Shown: positions 52,401 to 60,314 of the stretch, piece after piece | How the letters are laid out: each line of letters starts with the position of its first letter | Position numbering within the stretch: position 1 is the first letter of the stretch | Assembly (NCBI RefSeq): GCF_000426305.1 | Contig: NZ_AUFC01000009.1 | Location: 62,001 to 126,000 of the forward strand | Source: Anaerovorax odorimutans DSM 5092 | Lineage (GTDB): Bacteria > Bacillota > Clostridia > Peptostreptococcales > Anaerovoracaceae | Reading direction: 5' to 3' | DNA length: 64,000 nt | The notes under the pieces: model-generated | Seen by the model: only the letters and a program-made list of their open reading frames with translations | What the model was told of the DNA's origin: nothing | Databases searched by the model: none | Made by a program: the position numbers and the translations under genes

Positions 52401-53825
52401 GTTTCCACTACTGTCAAGCGCATTTCCCTCAAATTTGTAATAGGCAATTATGTCTGTTGCTATGATGACTTTTTCCGTAGTCTGCTGTAAATTCGGTGTC
52501 TCTTTATCGTCTTCCGCCACGAGATAGACATTATAAACCGTCGTAGAGGATAATCCGGTCAGATCAATTAATGCTTCTGTATCCGCAGCCAATGTGATAC
52601 TTCCTTTTTTGATAGCGGAAATACCACCTTTGCCAGTACCCGCTTTAACCTCTGCAGCAGATGGCCCAGAAGCACCATCGGAAAGCACCACATAATAGGC
52701 TTTTCCTGGTTTATTTGTTTTCGTTGCAATCTGAGCTGTTGTGCTTCCAACGGTTACTTTCTTAGGATATCCACTTGCCCATTTAGGAGACTCATCGACG
52801 CTCCACTTGGCATACAGTGCTGTGTTCTTTGCAATTGGCGTGTTGAAATTGAAAGCTGAATTGAGCGTTGCATCTGTATACCATCCACCGAAAATATATC
52901 CTTCTTTGGTTGGTAAAGAAGGTTCAGTTGCTGTGTTTCCACTCAGTACCGTCTGTGGAGCAACAGCCGATCCGTCGTTTGAATTGAAGGATACCATGCA
53001 TTTTGCCGTGTGCACAACAACGTTATCAAACCTAGCTGGAGTACCATTTGTTCTTAATCCAATTTTACCACTTGTGAAAGTACTATCATTAATATCAATG
53101 CTTGGATTAGGAGAATTGTTGAAATAAACCTTTATATTTGTTCCTTCTAGCACAATTTTATAATGATACCACTCATCATTTGCGATAGATGGTGTTGTTG
53201 ATATCTTCAGTGGGTACCATGAACCCTCAGTTCTTTTATATAATTCAATTTCCTCACCTTTTCTAACTGCAAGCATATAGAGGTTGTTTTCATCCGTAAC
53301 TCTAAAGGCGATTCCCGTATCATCCCCACCTCCGGAGATGATTTTCATATCTGCTTCAACTGTGTAATCTGTCCAATTTGTATCTCCTGCCAGAGAAAAG
53401 TCTTGGTTGGCCAAAATACTGCTCTGATAATACGTTCCTTCATTTAAACTCCATGTTCCGGAAACAGGAGCCCAGTTGGCTGTATCATTACTGAAGAAAT
53501 CTGCAAACACAGCATTCCATCTTGCATGCAATGTTATATTCGCGTTGATTGGCGTGTTGAAATTGAAAGCTGAATTGAGCGTTGCATCTGTATACCATCC
53601 ACCGAAAATATATCCTTCTTTGGTTGGTAAAGAAGGTTCAGTTACTGTGGTATCCATATTAACCGTTTGAGGGTTTACCTCACTTCCACCTTTGCTATCA
53701 AAAGCAACTGTGCATTCATCTGCAGCATAAGCCATTTGTATACCAAAATCCGGTACCATGGTAACTAACATCGCAACTACCATCATCATTGCTATGATTT
53801 TATATAATATTTTTCTTTTCAACAT
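46470..53825 (-). CDS. Giant mosaic SLH-anchored surface protein
   Basis: 2451 residues. A signal peptide (about 1-35, ending in AYAA) is followed by an InlB-type B-repeat (YIFGGWYTDATLNSAFNF), a laminin-G/concanavalin-like domain (105-275), a second B-repeat, an FN3-like part (345-460) and a LamG domain (460-670: YYKFEGNALDSSGNGKDGTA). A C-type-lectin-like domain is at about 897-1041 (GYLATITSQVENDFV, WNDAKTAAEQ). Cadherin-like sandwiches (about 1060-1345, 1930-2020), an atrophied Ig domain and five 100-residue repeats (NNLPAGM.I, NGLPNDLD, TGLPKGVE, NNLPEGLD) follow. Three SLH modules (FADVEKHWAKDAVNDM, FGDVSKNEWYYDAV, FADSTDAAGY) end it. It is a carbohydrate-binding or adhesive wall protein. 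AGGGAGG precedes the ATG. Confidence 0.92.
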   Translation of the reverse strand: MLKRKILYKIIAMMMVVAMLVTMVPDFGIQMAYAADECTVAFDSKGGSEVNPQTVNMDTTVTEPSLPTKEGYIFGGWYTDATLNSAFNFNTPINANITLHARWNAVFADFFSNDTANWAPVSGTWSLNEGTYYQSSILANQDFSLAGDTNWTDYTVEADMKIISGGGDDTGIAFRVTDENNLYMLAVRKGEEIELYKRTEGSWYPLKISTTPSIANDEWYHYKIVLEGTNIKVYFNNSPNPSIDINDSTFTSGKIGLRTNGTPARFDNVVVHTAKCMVSFNSNDGSAVAPQTVLSGNTATEPSLPTKEGYIFGGWYTDATLNSAFNFNTPIAKNTALYAKWSVDESPKWASGYPKKVTVGSTTAQIATKTNKPGKAYYVVLSDGASGPSAAEVKAGTGKGGISAIKKGSITLAADTEALIDLTGLSSTTVYNVYLVAEDDKETPNLQQTTEKVIIATDIIAYYKFEGNALDSSGNGKDGTAGTGVSYVSGFSGQAANFDGAENGNIVLPYGLIHENPNFTLIMRFKTTNSGGLLGYQNAEIGGTPDAFVPILSVRNDGKLYAELWIGKKGGKQMSIVSTQTVNDGNWHKVALSATTTTLALYIDDVLVESKSTSDTLNYFDMSYNQLGTNDSATRDNQPDGWNPYTGLMDDCYIISKGMSNNDIQRLTSSLALGSTEIPEASDNDGSITAKQVVTLNNATFVEDLNGGVTVNNLPAGMGISVTRNSDTQMTIAFTGNATNHESSDSIDNASVTIAQSKIVGASSDVSSGTFSFIFSNAESQPAPNLTASTGTTDFTKGSAVVVDNALTITSTDNIEGAKVYITNGFEAGDMLSFENQNGITGSYDKTKGILTLSGTATAAHYQTALRSVTFNNMSSKLVTGTRTIGFSIGTAVGYKDHYYEFVAAPGMTWNDAKTAAEQRTLYGLQGYLATITSQVENDFVAKKTTGNGWLGLTDEGHDREWYWVTGPEAGTKIADQWDQPLKNGGYDPVSNTYNNWASGEPNNYPSNTDNGENCGHMYAGKGTWNDYKWNNSSIRGYIVEYGGMPSDPTINLYDEKELSVSLSNDALLSNLTTNNGAISPVYDISNLKGRYELNVAHNVSSLVITATTSDSSASLHYDSSTGYNEAGTSGNASGNISLNVGSNTIHIVVTAQDNVTTKTYTLMVYRAASEDANLTGLVSSVGTLLPTFDSGITSYTLDLGDQGETTLTPTTSDVGAVVSVDGKRVESGHASGSITVNPGETRNVPLVVTAQDGTTTKIYSVAVKRNASSDNTLSALTLKIASLNETFAPNIYSYTASVENDVTSIQVIPTLSDLHGTVAVNGTVMASGRTSGEIDLNVGDNTIMVRTTAQNGVQQEYTIVVNRSDSPIDTENVQIIYTPGDDASHVTGTVTLPSSGEDGSTITWESDDNTVINTMGQVVRPDYFTGDRVITLTATINKNSESQTKTFKLNVCKTIYVAPTVTLGSAMINESANNDGSIEGTQVVTITGGSFVEDISAADVTANNLPAGLCITLTRDNAQQLTIGFTGKTADHRLDCSVENVSFTIAKDKVNGTLSDLTTETFGINYYDPARIYLGEAEVMEPGPNYDTGTIAGSLTVYIENGSFSNDISIDDIQLNGLPNDLDFALESVASNQLVLNFTGAALLHDNENDVPDATVTVYQDHVMGTDNPMTSNTFKINFNEPEPIMQVDVSVIRESKANDGSLEGAVTATLIHGIFAQDISDADVTVTGLPKGVELSNFTRESNTKIHFEFSGNALSHEEEDSLEEACVQVFAEKVIPDNLIFENNVFPIISNSFTIRFISPPPYITAQKDLITESLAQDGSITDQQTIILTDGVFLEVTKEDVRINNLPEGLDYQVTKVDNTTLTIAFTGHAAVMNKASRLASISIAASKISGAKNNLTTQSFTIDCPSYNTLIAHGLSGLTLTVGEQSVSLAPTFDAETLSYSADVDTAVSVVVVTPIKADTNSVVTINGIPYAGPGGQSISLKYGLNTLQINVQASDGTTKTYNLSVYRQSSGSNHHTNAHNTKATADEKGAAIIVNGQVHENSAVAMTVEKDNVITTTMVIDPKKLEQKLEAEGQGSVVTVPVNTKADVVIGELTGQMVKNMEAKEAVLEIKKDTVTYKLPASEINIDAVSDQIGQQVALQDIKVHVAISAASPKTVQIIEDMAGRDNYNIVVKPVDFEITCTNGDKTVEVSKFNGYVERTVAIPDGINPSKITTGIVFNADGTFSHVPTRITVVDGKYYAKINSLTNSVYSIIYSPKNFADVEKHWAKDAVNDMGSRLVISGVGDDRFEPDRDITRAEFAAIVVRALGLMRTGVGKDSFGDVSKNEWYYDAVSIAYEYGIISGYGNGKFIPEDNITREQAMTIIARAMKLTGPESGLMDAEISSLLVGFADSTDAAGYAKASIATCIETGIVSGRGGKQLAPKDNITRAEVASIVQKLLKKAELI
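52834..52929 (-). repeat. 96-bp exact repeat inside the surface protein gene, copy 1
   Basis: Identical to 53548-53643 over 96 bp with 714 bp between the starts. Both encode the same B-repeat stretch of the surface protein. Identity at every position, synonymous ones included, points to a recent duplication or gene conversion. Confidence 0.95.
53548..53643 (-). repeat. 96-bp exact repeat inside the surface protein gene, copy 2
   Basis: Second copy of the repeat described at 52834-52929. Recombination between the copies would delete 714 bp (238 codons, in frame), removing the first LamG-like module. Confidence 0.95.
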
Positions 53826-53891
53826 AAGACCTCCCTTAAATAAGTTTTAATAAGATTAAGCTTAATTTATTTATTTTTATTTATCTAAAAA

Positions 53892-54242
53892 TCATCTATC
53901 TCCAAAAACAATTTTATATAGCTTACTCTTATCTCCTGGTAACAAAAGGTATCCATATAAACTGATTTCAAACGCCTCCACCGCATATTCCTTACTGTCA
54001 GATAGAAATATTGTTTTACAATTAGGATTATTTTTCTCTATTAACTTTGCCGCTTCAAAGCATGGTATCACAGGGTCACCAGCTCGAATCAGGCACAGAT
54101 TCGGTGATTCAATGGTAATTTTCTGAAATAGTGTATAATAATCATCAAACAAAGATACACTATTTATACGTTTATCTTCTCTTAACCATTTTGCAATTTG
54201 CTCTCTATCTTTACACCTTCTATCAAGGATATACACAAGCAC
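53892..54242 (-). CDS. Stand-alone degenerate receiver-domain protein
   Basis: 116 residues from a GTG at 54242, 8 bp after GGAGG. The C-terminal part 'TIFLSDSKEYAVEAFEISLY' and 'GYLLLPGDKSKLYKIVF' is parallel to 'IIFVTAYNQYAVEAFELNAV' and 'DYLLKPVDINRL' of the regulator at 54392, so it is a paralogous receiver domain. The phosphoacceptor Asp is replaced (LIRAGDP has Arg where Asp53 of the partner sits) and the conserved Lys is lost (LLPGD for LKPVD). It cannot be phosphorylated in the normal way. No output domain follows. It may sense or bind the regulator, or be a phosphorylation-independent module in front of the giant gene. Confidence 0.75.
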   Translation of the reverse strand: MLVYILDRRCKDREQIAKWLREDKRINSVSLFDDYYTLFQKITIESPNLCLIRAGDPVIPCFEAAKLIEKNNPNCKTIFLSDSKEYAVEAFEISLYGYLLLPGDKSKLYKIVFGDR

Positions 54243-54343
54243 CGTTATCACCTCCATGGATAATGACTTTTTTCTACATAAGTTCTGCATATCAACTAAT
54301 TATCATTATACATATTCATTTTCACCAAAATTTCACCAAAAAA

Positions 54344-54378
54344 GCCGACACCCTAATTTTTGGGTGTCGGCTCCTATA
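54344..54378 (-). terminator. Terminator of the regulator gene
   Basis: Minus-strand GCCGACACCC pairs with GGGTGTCGGC (54344-54371) around an 8-nt loop and is followed by TTTTTT. It lies 20 bp after the stop of the BTAD regulator. Confidence 0.9.
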
Positions 54379-54391
54379 CATTCATATTGAA

Positions 54392-55483
54392 TCATTTATT
54401 TTTTAACATTTTTTCAAATTTTATATCTGGCATAATGTCCAAATAAATACTTAATTTTTCTTTATATAAATTCAAGTGTTTTATTGCCTTAGCTTTATTT
54501 CCACTTATAAGATAGAGTTCAATCAACATTTCTGAAACGGTTTCTAGACAAGGATTGATTGAAAAAGCTTTTAACAAAAGGCATTCTGCTTCCTCCTGTT
54601 GTTCTTCATTTATATAGGATTTGGCAAGTAACACGATACCTTTCTGATATAAAATGGCAAGCCGATCATTCTCAGAGATAGACCACATATATTTCTCACA
54701 TTCGAAATAGTTTCCTCTATATAGGCTCTCTGCTTTTTTTAATGCTTCAATATCTCCTCTCACGCCTTCATCCATAAGATTTACAAATAAATCTCTATCC
54801 CATGTTGCTAATTCAATTTTCAATTTATAGTTATTTTCTATAGATAATATTTCTCTTGATATACCATATTGTAGCAATGCCTTCCGAATATAGTATATAC
54901 CGTTATATAACTGCTTGACAGCACGCTCATAATCCATTCCTAGCCAAAGTGCTTCAATAATATCTTCTTTAGAAATTCCTCGATGTCTGTTATGAATTAA
55001 ATAAGCAAAAAGCTCCTTTGTTTTTTCTGTTCTAAACAATACAGGCTTTTTTCCTTCTACAAATACTTCAAACCTGCCAAAGCTTTGTATCCTAACTTTA
55101 TTATCCAAGTGTTCTTTAGCAACTTCCCTCTTTGCTAGCAATCGCGACACAGTTTTATCCAGACGATTGATATCGACGGGTTTTAAAAGATAGTCCACTG
55201 CATTTAACTCAAAAGCTTCTACGGCATATTGATTATATGCTGTGACAAATATAATCTCTATATTCTGATCCAATCGTAATATCACAGATGCCACATCAAT
55301 ACCCTGAAGCTGTGGCATATCAATATCTAAGAAAACAACTTGTGGACCAAGGCTCTCTATTTGCTCAAGTGCACTGATAGGATCTGAAAAACTCCCGATA
55401 ATTTCTATTTCTGAATATTTCTTTAATAAGTATTCCATCTCACGAAGTGCAGGTTTCATATCATCTATTAGAACTGCTTTCAT
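54392..55483 (-). CDS. Response regulator with winged helix and BTAD domain
   Basis: 363 residues. The receiver domain (about 1-115) has Asp53 (VVFLDIDMPQLQG) and 'DYLLKPVDINRL'. It is followed by a winged helix (about 140-225, 'ISKEDIIEALWLGMDYERAV' and 'KQLYNGIYYIRKAL') and a helical BTAD domain (about 240-355, TPR-like: YRGNYFECEKYMWS, CLLLKAFSINPCLETVSEML). This SARP-like output is unusual in Clostridia and binds direct repeats to recruit RNA polymerase. It overlaps the kinase gene by 4 bp (ATGA). The surface protein gene downstream is a likely target. Confidence 0.9.
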   Translation of the reverse strand: MKAVLIDDMKPALREMEYLLKKYSEIEIIGSFSDPISALEQIESLGPQVVFLDIDMPQLQGIDVASVILRLDQNIEIIFVTAYNQYAVEAFELNAVDYLLKPVDINRLDKTVSRLLAKREVAKEHLDNKVRIQSFGRFEVFVEGKKPVLFRTEKTKELFAYLIHNRHRGISKEDIIEALWLGMDYERAVKQLYNGIYYIRKALLQYGISREILSIENNYKLKIELATWDRDLFVNLMDEGVRGDIEALKKAESLYRGNYFECEKYMWSISENDRLAILYQKGIVLLAKSYINEEQQEEAECLLLKAFSINPCLETVSEMLIELYLISGNKAKAIKHLNLYKEKLSIYLDIMPDIKFEKMLKNK

Positions 55484-57354
55484 CCTTCTTTTCTCCTCCT
55501 GTCACAGATTGGAATCATCCACGATATTTCTGTTCCATCACCCCTGCTACTTTTAATATTAAGGCCTTTACCATAAAGCCTGATTAAACGCCTATGAATA
55601 TTGGACAGACTAATTCCACCTTCAACATTTTTCTTCAAAAGCTGCTTCAGCTTTTCAGGTTCGATACCAATTCCATTATCCCTCACCAAGAACTTCAGTT
55701 CATTTTGCTCTTGATGGATAAAAACTTCAATTTTTCCACCCTCTCTTTTTGGAAGGATGCCATGCTTTACAGCATTTTCAATAATGGGCTGTAACACCAT
55801 AACAGGAACCATCACGTCAGCTTCATCAATATGATACTCAACTTCGAGCCTGTCCTCATATTGAATCTTTTCTATCTCCATGTATGCTGTTACCAATTCA
55901 ATTTCACTCTTGAAACGCACCAATTGATGATTTTCCTTAAATGCATAACATTGTCTTAAATATTTACTAAAGTTGACCATCAGTCTCCTAGAAGTCTCAA
56001 TATCATAGCGTGATATTGCCATAAAGGAATTTAGGGTGTTATGCAAAAAGTGGGGCTTTATCTGCGATTGGAGAAAGTTAAGCTCTGCAGCCACTTTTTT
56101 GTCGTAATAATAACGTATCTGTTCTGCCTGCAGAATCATTTGAAAAAATAAATATAAATAAATTCCGAGATATAATATTTCCCCTCGTCTATCATCAATC
56201 ACATTCGTTAAATAAAGTATATCATGGCCGTATGTAAGCAGGACGACTATGATACTGGCCATATTCAACCAGCTATTTTTTTCTCTTCGTCGAACTGCAT
56301 CCACAATGATCAGCACGAGTAAAATTGCTCCTACTATTTCAACGATGTCACTGACCCTTCCAAATCTCGTATAATAAGTTGTGGGTGTAAGGAGCATGAA
56401 TAATTGATAAAACACAACAAAAGTAAGATAGCATCTGGTAATTATTTTCGAAAACTCGGACTTGAAAAGCTCATTTAAATACAAACACAGAAATGCAAGC
56501 ACCCATATCGTTGAGGTGTACCAAATAAAGATCACTAAACGAAAATCAATAGCCGACAAATAGCGAAATAATGTAAATTGTCCAACCGACTGTACAGTAA
56601 AAACCAGCATGAAACAAAGACAAGCAAAATACAAACTATGCTTCATTTCTCTGTTTAAAATGAAAACAGAAAGATAAAAAAATGCAATCAGCGAGAGTGC
56701 TCCAATGATGAAGAATTCTTTACTAAACGCTTTATTTTGAAGTTCCAATACATTTTCAGGATTACCCAAGTAAATGCTGCCCCAAAAGCCACCTCTGGCA
56801 TAGTGAAAATTTGAAACCTGAACGACGATATCAAAATCACTGGCAGGAGCAATAAAAGTCACCACCTTTGGCTTATACTCACCAATTTCTTCCTTTTGGC
56901 TTGTACCTATTATACCGTTGGCTGCAACTAACGTGTCATTTATGTATAGTTTATAGGCACTTGAAAAAGTTGGAAGATTAAGTCCCAGCATAGTTTCTTG
57001 GGCTTTTCCTGTACGGACATGCAAAACGTAAGTGGCATAGCCCTGCCCTTTTATCTTCTTGTTTCCAATACTATAAGCATTCCAGACACTCGGTACTGTT
57101 ACAAATGCATCAGGCTTATAAGATTTCAGTTCACTTGCCATAATGAACTGTTTCCAATAAAATGCCCATTGTCCATCTAGATGAATCGGGTCATTTTGCC
57201 CAAAATCCCAGTCTGAAACATCAATTATTCCATTGAATGATATCGCCTGCTCATTTTCATTATTCGAACTGAATACATTCCAGAATACGAAGACAGCAAA
57301 AAGAAGAACAATTAAAGAAATTGATACTTTTTCAAAATCAAAAAATCCTTTCAC
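55480..57354 (-). CDS. 7TMR-DISM-type sensor kinase
   Basis: 624 residues. An N-terminal helix is followed by an extracytoplasmic beta-sandwich (about 38-210, carbohydrate-binding-like 7TMR-DISMED2: IDVSDWDFGQNDPIHLDGQW). Seven membrane helices cover about 215-400. The LytS-type phosphoacceptor is in 'FLQSQIKPHFLHNTLNSFMA' and the ATPase has N-box 'VLQPIIENAVKHGIL' and 'VRDNGIGIEPE'. Such kinases sense sugars or cell-wall fragments outside. The regulator at 54392 follows with a 4-bp overlap. In position and design the pair is a good candidate regulator of the sugar-binding surface protein at 46470. Confidence 0.92.
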   Translation of the reverse strand: MKGFFDFEKVSISLIVLLFAVFVFWNVFSSNNENEQAISFNGIIDVSDWDFGQNDPIHLDGQWAFYWKQFIMASELKSYKPDAFVTVPSVWNAYSIGNKKIKGQGYATYVLHVRTGKAQETMLGLNLPTFSSAYKLYINDTLVAANGIIGTSQKEEIGEYKPKVVTFIAPASDFDIVVQVSNFHYARGGFWGSIYLGNPENVLELQNKAFSKEFFIIGALSLIAFFYLSVFILNREMKHSLYFACLCFMLVFTVQSVGQFTLFRYLSAIDFRLVIFIWYTSTIWVLAFLCLYLNELFKSEFSKIITRCYLTFVVFYQLFMLLTPTTYYTRFGRVSDIVEIVGAILLVLIIVDAVRRREKNSWLNMASIIVVLLTYGHDILYLTNVIDDRRGEILYLGIYLYLFFQMILQAEQIRYYYDKKVAAELNFLQSQIKPHFLHNTLNSFMAISRYDIETSRRLMVNFSKYLRQCYAFKENHQLVRFKSEIELVTAYMEIEKIQYEDRLEVEYHIDEADVMVPVMVLQPIIENAVKHGILPKREGGKIEVFIHQEQNELKFLVRDNGIGIEPEKLKQLLKKNVEGGISLSNIHRRLIRLYGKGLNIKSSRGDGTEISWMIPICDRRRKEG

Positions 57355-57858
57355 TTACATACCTCCCTTCTGTTATCCTTCGTATTCATACTAATAGATT
57401 ATCTCTAACATGAGTTATGTCATCTATATTTTCGCCCTTTTTTAGAGGTCAAAAAACGTCATTTGGGGCTGTTTTTTGGCCCCAAAATCGGACCAAAACC
57501 ACTATATGTTGTGTTCGAGCCCTACTTTTTCGTGTCAAAACTGCGATTTAGGCAAAACTAATCTGGTATAAAGCTGGTGGTTCCTTGGCGTAAAGCAATT
57601 TTCTTGATTAAAACTTTTATAAAGGTAAACTTTCTTCCTTAAATTAAAAGAACTACCCTGCAGCATTTTAATTGGGTAGTTACTTATTTATGTTATTGAA
57701 ATTTCATTCCAGAATCAAGTTGCTCTTCTTCCTCACATATGCATTCCTGCAGCATGGTTTCAAGCTGTTTTTCGATTCTACTACAATAGTCATATAGTTT
57801 TAGAATGTCATTTAAGATAGTCTACCATAAAATCTGAAGTATTAAACTTTTACCTTCC
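57355..57858. other. Intergenic region with repeat and remnant
   Basis: 57416-57530 is a diverged copy of 39815-39887. On the minus strand, 57693-57818 reads LKLYDYCSRIEKQLETMLQE then CICEEEEQLDSGMKFQ and a stop, without a start, which looks like a gene remnant. A hairpin (AACTACCC / GGGTAGTT, 57651-57681) ends it. No intact gene. Confidence 0.4.
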
Positions 57859-59541
57859 TTATAATTTTCTTAGCTCATCCATCATCGCCGGCCGATTCCT
57901 ATATTCCAACTGCCAGCCTATTACAAGTTCTTTGACTTTGTTCATTCCTTCCGGATATTTTTGCATTCTTCTCAGAATAGCAACAATTTCTTTATATCGT
58001 TTCCTATCAGAAACACGACTTGCCATGTTTTTTACCGTTGCCTCATATTTAACTAAAAGTTCTTCGGGATACAACGGCTTCAAGCATTTTTCATACTCTG
58101 TCAACTTATAAATTCCTGCCGAATCCAACACAATTTTCAGTAGTCTGTCATATAACTTTTCCATTTCATATAATTTATCCATTGGCGCATGAGACGGTAG
58201 ATTTTTAAAGATTACTTCTCTTTTTTCTTCCCATTCTTCTTTACTATAAAGTGATTCTAACTCTTTATATGCATCTAAATCTCCGGCCCTATATTCCAGT
58301 ACAAAAGACCACAACTCTTTCTCATAAGCTTGATTATTTCCTGTTTGTTGATATAAATCCTTTAATTTCAGACTGTAATCCTCCACAAGTCCCGGAAAGC
58401 TTTTATCCACAACCTTTCCTTCTTCAAGCACTTGAATTGCAGCATCGTATTTGCCCTTATATATGAGCCTGTTAACATAATAATCTCTGACACTGCTAAA
58501 TTCCAGATTTTCTTTGCAATATTTATCTATAAGGTCCTCCGATGTCTTCTGCTCCTTCATAACTCCTATATGCTTAAGTGCCCACATTCCCGCATGATAT
58601 CCACGCGTCCATGAATCTTTTTCATTTTTATATGTACATACTTTCTTTTCCGTTAACTTAAGCTTATAGAGCAGAAACTCTTCTTCCATAAAATTCTCAA
58701 ATAATAATTGTTCTATGTAAGCTTCCATATAATCAATAATGGAGCCATCTAAATGTTCTGTATACCATTGGAACATTTTCCGTTTCATCTCCATATCACT
58801 GTTTTCAATGATTTCTTGCCAGATTTCTAAGCACCTGTCAGCTAACATACCTGTTCCGCCATCTGAGTCATCCATGTCTTGATTTCCTGTCTTCACAAAT
58901 ATGTAATTGGTAAGTTCAAATGCTTCTTCAAACTGCTTATTCTCCACCAATCTAATAACATCGTGATCCAAAACTTCTTCAAGTTCCAAGATAAACGATC
59001 CTGCATTGTAATAATCAACAAAACCATACCGTCCTGCATAATTTCTAAATATTCCATCGATCTGATTTTTATAGCGTTTCATATCCATTGGAGATACTTT
59101 ACAGCATAAAACGCTTCTGAATCGATTAAACATTTTTCCATCATTCTCCAGAATATTTATTAAAAAGTCACGAATCACTTTCTCATCCGTTTTTTCTACT
59201 AATCCTCTAACACTTTCTCCTTTGAGCGGAACTACTTCGGAAAGCTTATTTGAGCCAGCCCACGTTTTTTTTACGTTAAAACTATCATGATTTTCTTCCA
59301 TGTAAAACAATACGGCAGCCATATGCTTGCAATAGTTTCCTTCCTCCGCATATGGACAATTACAGTACATCTCAATGATCTTTCCGTCTATAATATCAAT
59401 AGACACATCATATGCTTCGCTCCCCTGCACTGTTGCCTCTATGAAGTCTTCCCCTTGCCAATAATCCTCTACAGAACCTTGTTTGTAATACTGGAACCCT
59501 CTGTCCAATATATGACTTCGAAATAGCCTCTGCCAGTCCAT
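57859..59541 (-). CDS. SWIM zinc-finger protein
   Basis: 560 residues from the ATG at 59541 after GGAA; a start 21 bp upstream is possible. The N-terminal SWIM finger is 'MYCNCPYAEEGNYCKHMAAVLF' split as CxC...CxH (about residues 53-70). The remainder is a long helical repeat region (for example YYVNRLIYKGKYDAAIQVLE and YEKELWSFVLEYRAGDLDAY), similar to TPR/PPR-like scaffolds. SWIM proteins of this size are often encoded next to SNF2 helicases, but none is present here. The role is unknown; DNA or protein binding is probable. Confidence 0.88.
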   Translation of the reverse strand: MDWQRLFRSHILDRGFQYYKQGSVEDYWQGEDFIEATVQGSEAYDVSIDIIDGKIIEMYCNCPYAEEGNYCKHMAAVLFYMEENHDSFNVKKTWAGSNKLSEVVPLKGESVRGLVEKTDEKVIRDFLINILENDGKMFNRFRSVLCCKVSPMDMKRYKNQIDGIFRNYAGRYGFVDYYNAGSFILELEEVLDHDVIRLVENKQFEEAFELTNYIFVKTGNQDMDDSDGGTGMLADRCLEIWQEIIENSDMEMKRKMFQWYTEHLDGSIIDYMEAYIEQLLFENFMEEEFLLYKLKLTEKKVCTYKNEKDSWTRGYHAGMWALKHIGVMKEQKTSEDLIDKYCKENLEFSSVRDYYVNRLIYKGKYDAAIQVLEEGKVVDKSFPGLVEDYSLKLKDLYQQTGNNQAYEKELWSFVLEYRAGDLDAYKELESLYSKEEWEEKREVIFKNLPSHAPMDKLYEMEKLYDRLLKIVLDSAGIYKLTEYEKCLKPLYPEELLVKYEATVKNMASRVSDRKRYKEIVAILRRMQKYPEGMNKVKELVIGWQLEYRNRPAMMDELRKL

Positions 59542-59602
59542 ACTATTTCCTTTCAATCGCACGTTTTATGTTATTCCTACCTAATATTTTACCAATTTTC
59601 AG

Positions 59603-60118
59603 CTAATATCGCCGCCTATTTTTAAATCTATAAATTCTCTTTAATCTTTCAAATATCTCAAAAGCGACCGGACATACTTCAACCACATTTAACATATTGG
59701 CAAGGCTCCATAACCTTTCCGGTTGATTTGTATAGGGATAAGTTTTGCAGCTTTCAGGTTTCATATCACCTAGCTTGCAGTTTCCGACTTCATCTAAAAA
59801 ATCACATGGCTTGTGTTTGGTTTCATAGCTGCATCCAATTTCGTTGAATTCCAGAAAGAAATCTATAAACTGATCAGTTGTTATATTCAAGTATCCTGCC
59901 GCTTTTTCCAGTTCATACTTTTGAAATGTTCCTTTATACATTTTACAGCAGTTTCTGCAGTTTCTACAATCATAATCAGCAAATAATTCATTATGTAATA
60001 CCAGAAATTGCTTGTCCAGTTCCTCTTCATCGGCATGATTCTTCAGAAAAGAACGGAATCTGAGATTATCTGCCTCCATAACTTTTGCTGCTTTATTTAC
60101 TTCACTGGGTTTTAGCAT
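59603..60118 (-). CDS. YkgJ-family cysteine-cluster protein
   Basis: 171 residues with the CxxCxxCC cluster (DCRNCRNCCKMYKGTF) and downstream 'KPCDFLDEVGNCKLGDMKPE' with 'SCKTYPYT', the YkgJ/PF03692 arrangement. The eight cysteines bind zinc or an iron-sulphur cluster. Bacterial members have been linked to protein or flagellar methylation and Fe-S handling, but the role is open. The gene lies 62 bp upstream of the SWIM gene on the minus strand and may be in the same transcript. Confidence 0.9.
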   Translation of the reverse strand: MLKPSEVNKAAKVMEADNLRFRSFLKNHADEEELDKQFLVLHNELFADYDCRNCRNCCKMYKGTFQKYELEKAAGYLNITTDQFIDFFLEFNEIGCSYETKHKPCDFLDEVGNCKLGDMKPESCKTYPYTNQPERLWSLANMLNVVEVCPVAFEIFERLKRIYRFKNRRRY

Positions 60119-60192
60119 GTCTTCTTTTTCTCCTCTGAAAAGTTAGCATTTGATATGAATTTATTCTATATCAAGCGATAAAAAAAGTCAAT

Positions 60193-60221
60193 TTTACCTC
60201 TGCTTAAATCGGTGATATAAT
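60193..60221 (+). promoter_or_regulatory. Predicted sigma-A promoter of the GNAT gene
   Basis: TTTACC (60193-60198) and TATAAT (60216-60221) are 17 bp apart with TG at the extended -10 position, 94 bp before the start codon. Confidence 0.55.
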
Positions 60222-60314
60222 TCAACTATAAAAGGAATTATATACTTTTGTTTAAATGTTGTTATAAAATTAGTAATATCTAAAATGTAATCAAAGAAAG
60301 GAAATAGGACAACT

